Under the pieces are notes generated by a model. The model searched no databases. It was not told where the DNA came from and saw nothing but the letters and a program-made list of their open reading frames with translations. This document shows positions 63,385 through 64,000 of a stretch of DNA of 64,000 nt, one piece after another. How positions within the stretch are numbered: position 1 is the stretch's first letter; every line of letters starts with the position of its first letter. Made by a program: the position numbers and the translations under genes. This DNA comes from Nematostella vectensis (lineage: Eukaryota > Cnidaria > Anthozoa > Actiniaria > Edwardsiidae), in contig NC_064035.1 of NCBI RefSeq assembly GCF_932526225.1, positions 3,595,501 to 3,659,500 of the forward strand, given 5' to 3'.

Positions 63385-64000
63385 CTATATCAACAGGCAA
63401 GTAAAACAGCACATAAGGGAGTGTTCATTAAATACACCAGGGGTGGGGAGGGGGGAGGGGAGATGTTGAGGGAGGGAGGGAGGGAAGATATTGAGGGGGG
63501 GAGAGGGGGCTCCGAAAAAATAACCTTTAATATTAAAATATTTTACTGATATGATCTAGTTTGTAGCACAAATACAGATTTAATATTAAACCAAATGACC
63601 AATGTATTTAATGTATACCAATGTATTATTTTCTGGTGTCTATACACACCATAATATAGATACTTCCAGCTTTCAGTATATAACAGTCGGATTTACAGAT
63701 GATACCAATTTATTATCAGTTACAGTGCAACCAGTAAAACCATGAACACATAAAATATGTGTGGAATGTTTATTGTCTTCTGACAAATCAGACGCAAGAA
63801 TTCAGACACTGGGACTTGTGTTGAGACATGTTTTTAGTTAACTGTTTGAATATCTTGCAAGTGATTGGTTGGAACAAACATTCCATACATATTTCCCAGT
63901 GTTCACAGTTTTGCTAGTTCCTCTGTAACAGAAAGAAATGGAAATAAACTTCTGAACAGTGGTGGAGCATGCAAATCCACAAAACGACATACATACAATG
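63385..64000. other. LARP4 intron, no further exon recognised
   Basis: A G-rich GGGGAGGGAGGG stretch lies at 63440-63510. An AG acceptor-like site on the minus strand near 63926 is followed by sequence that does not resemble the La domain. The next LARP4 exon is probably outside the window. Confidence 0.5.

Overview
The window is animal nuclear DNA. It holds intron-rich genes with short GT-AG introns, AT-rich spacers, many minisatellites, and genes of clearly metazoan families. The goosecoid homeodomain, the compact introns and the repeat style suggest a cnidarian, probably an anthozoan such as a sea anemone. The species is inferred, not proven. All exon models below were built by hand from splice sites, phase continuity and family resemblance.

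Layout. 1928-16992 (minus): a SIPA1L/SPAR-family Rap GTPase-activating protein. It has a RapGAP domain, a PDZ domain and a C-terminal coiled coil encoded about 3.4 kb beyond an apparent stop codon; the first coding exon was not found. 17765-18457 (plus): a probable two-exon gene for an unrecognised 112-residue protein, divergent from SIPA1L. 19379-19861 (plus): a fragment resembling transmembrane helices 5-7 of a class A GPCR. 21215-36565 (plus): a complete 21-exon ZNF106 orthologue with N-terminal C2H2 fingers, a long disordered middle, seven WD40 repeats and C-terminal fingers. 36566-42896: no gene recognised. 42897-47460 (minus): goosecoid in three exons, with an intron at homeodomain position 46/47. 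47461-59258: no gene recognised; three unrelated tandem arrays sit together at 50963-53580. 59259-63384 (minus): the 3' part of a LARP4/4B-type La-related protein, from its RRM to the stop; the La module lies beyond the window.

The four main genes belong to different processes (Rap signalling, RNA/nuclear scaffold, embryonic patterning, mRNA stability), so nothing suggests one pathway. The most unusual feature is structural. Several minisatellites start at, or a few bases past, a 5' splice site and carry copies of it: ZNF106 introns 14, 16 and 17, and two SIPA1L introns. Other notable features are an in-frame 258-bp intron without stops in SIPA1L, a 68-bp inverted copy of a LARP4 coding exon just past its stop codon, and two non-autonomous elements with terminal inverted repeats.
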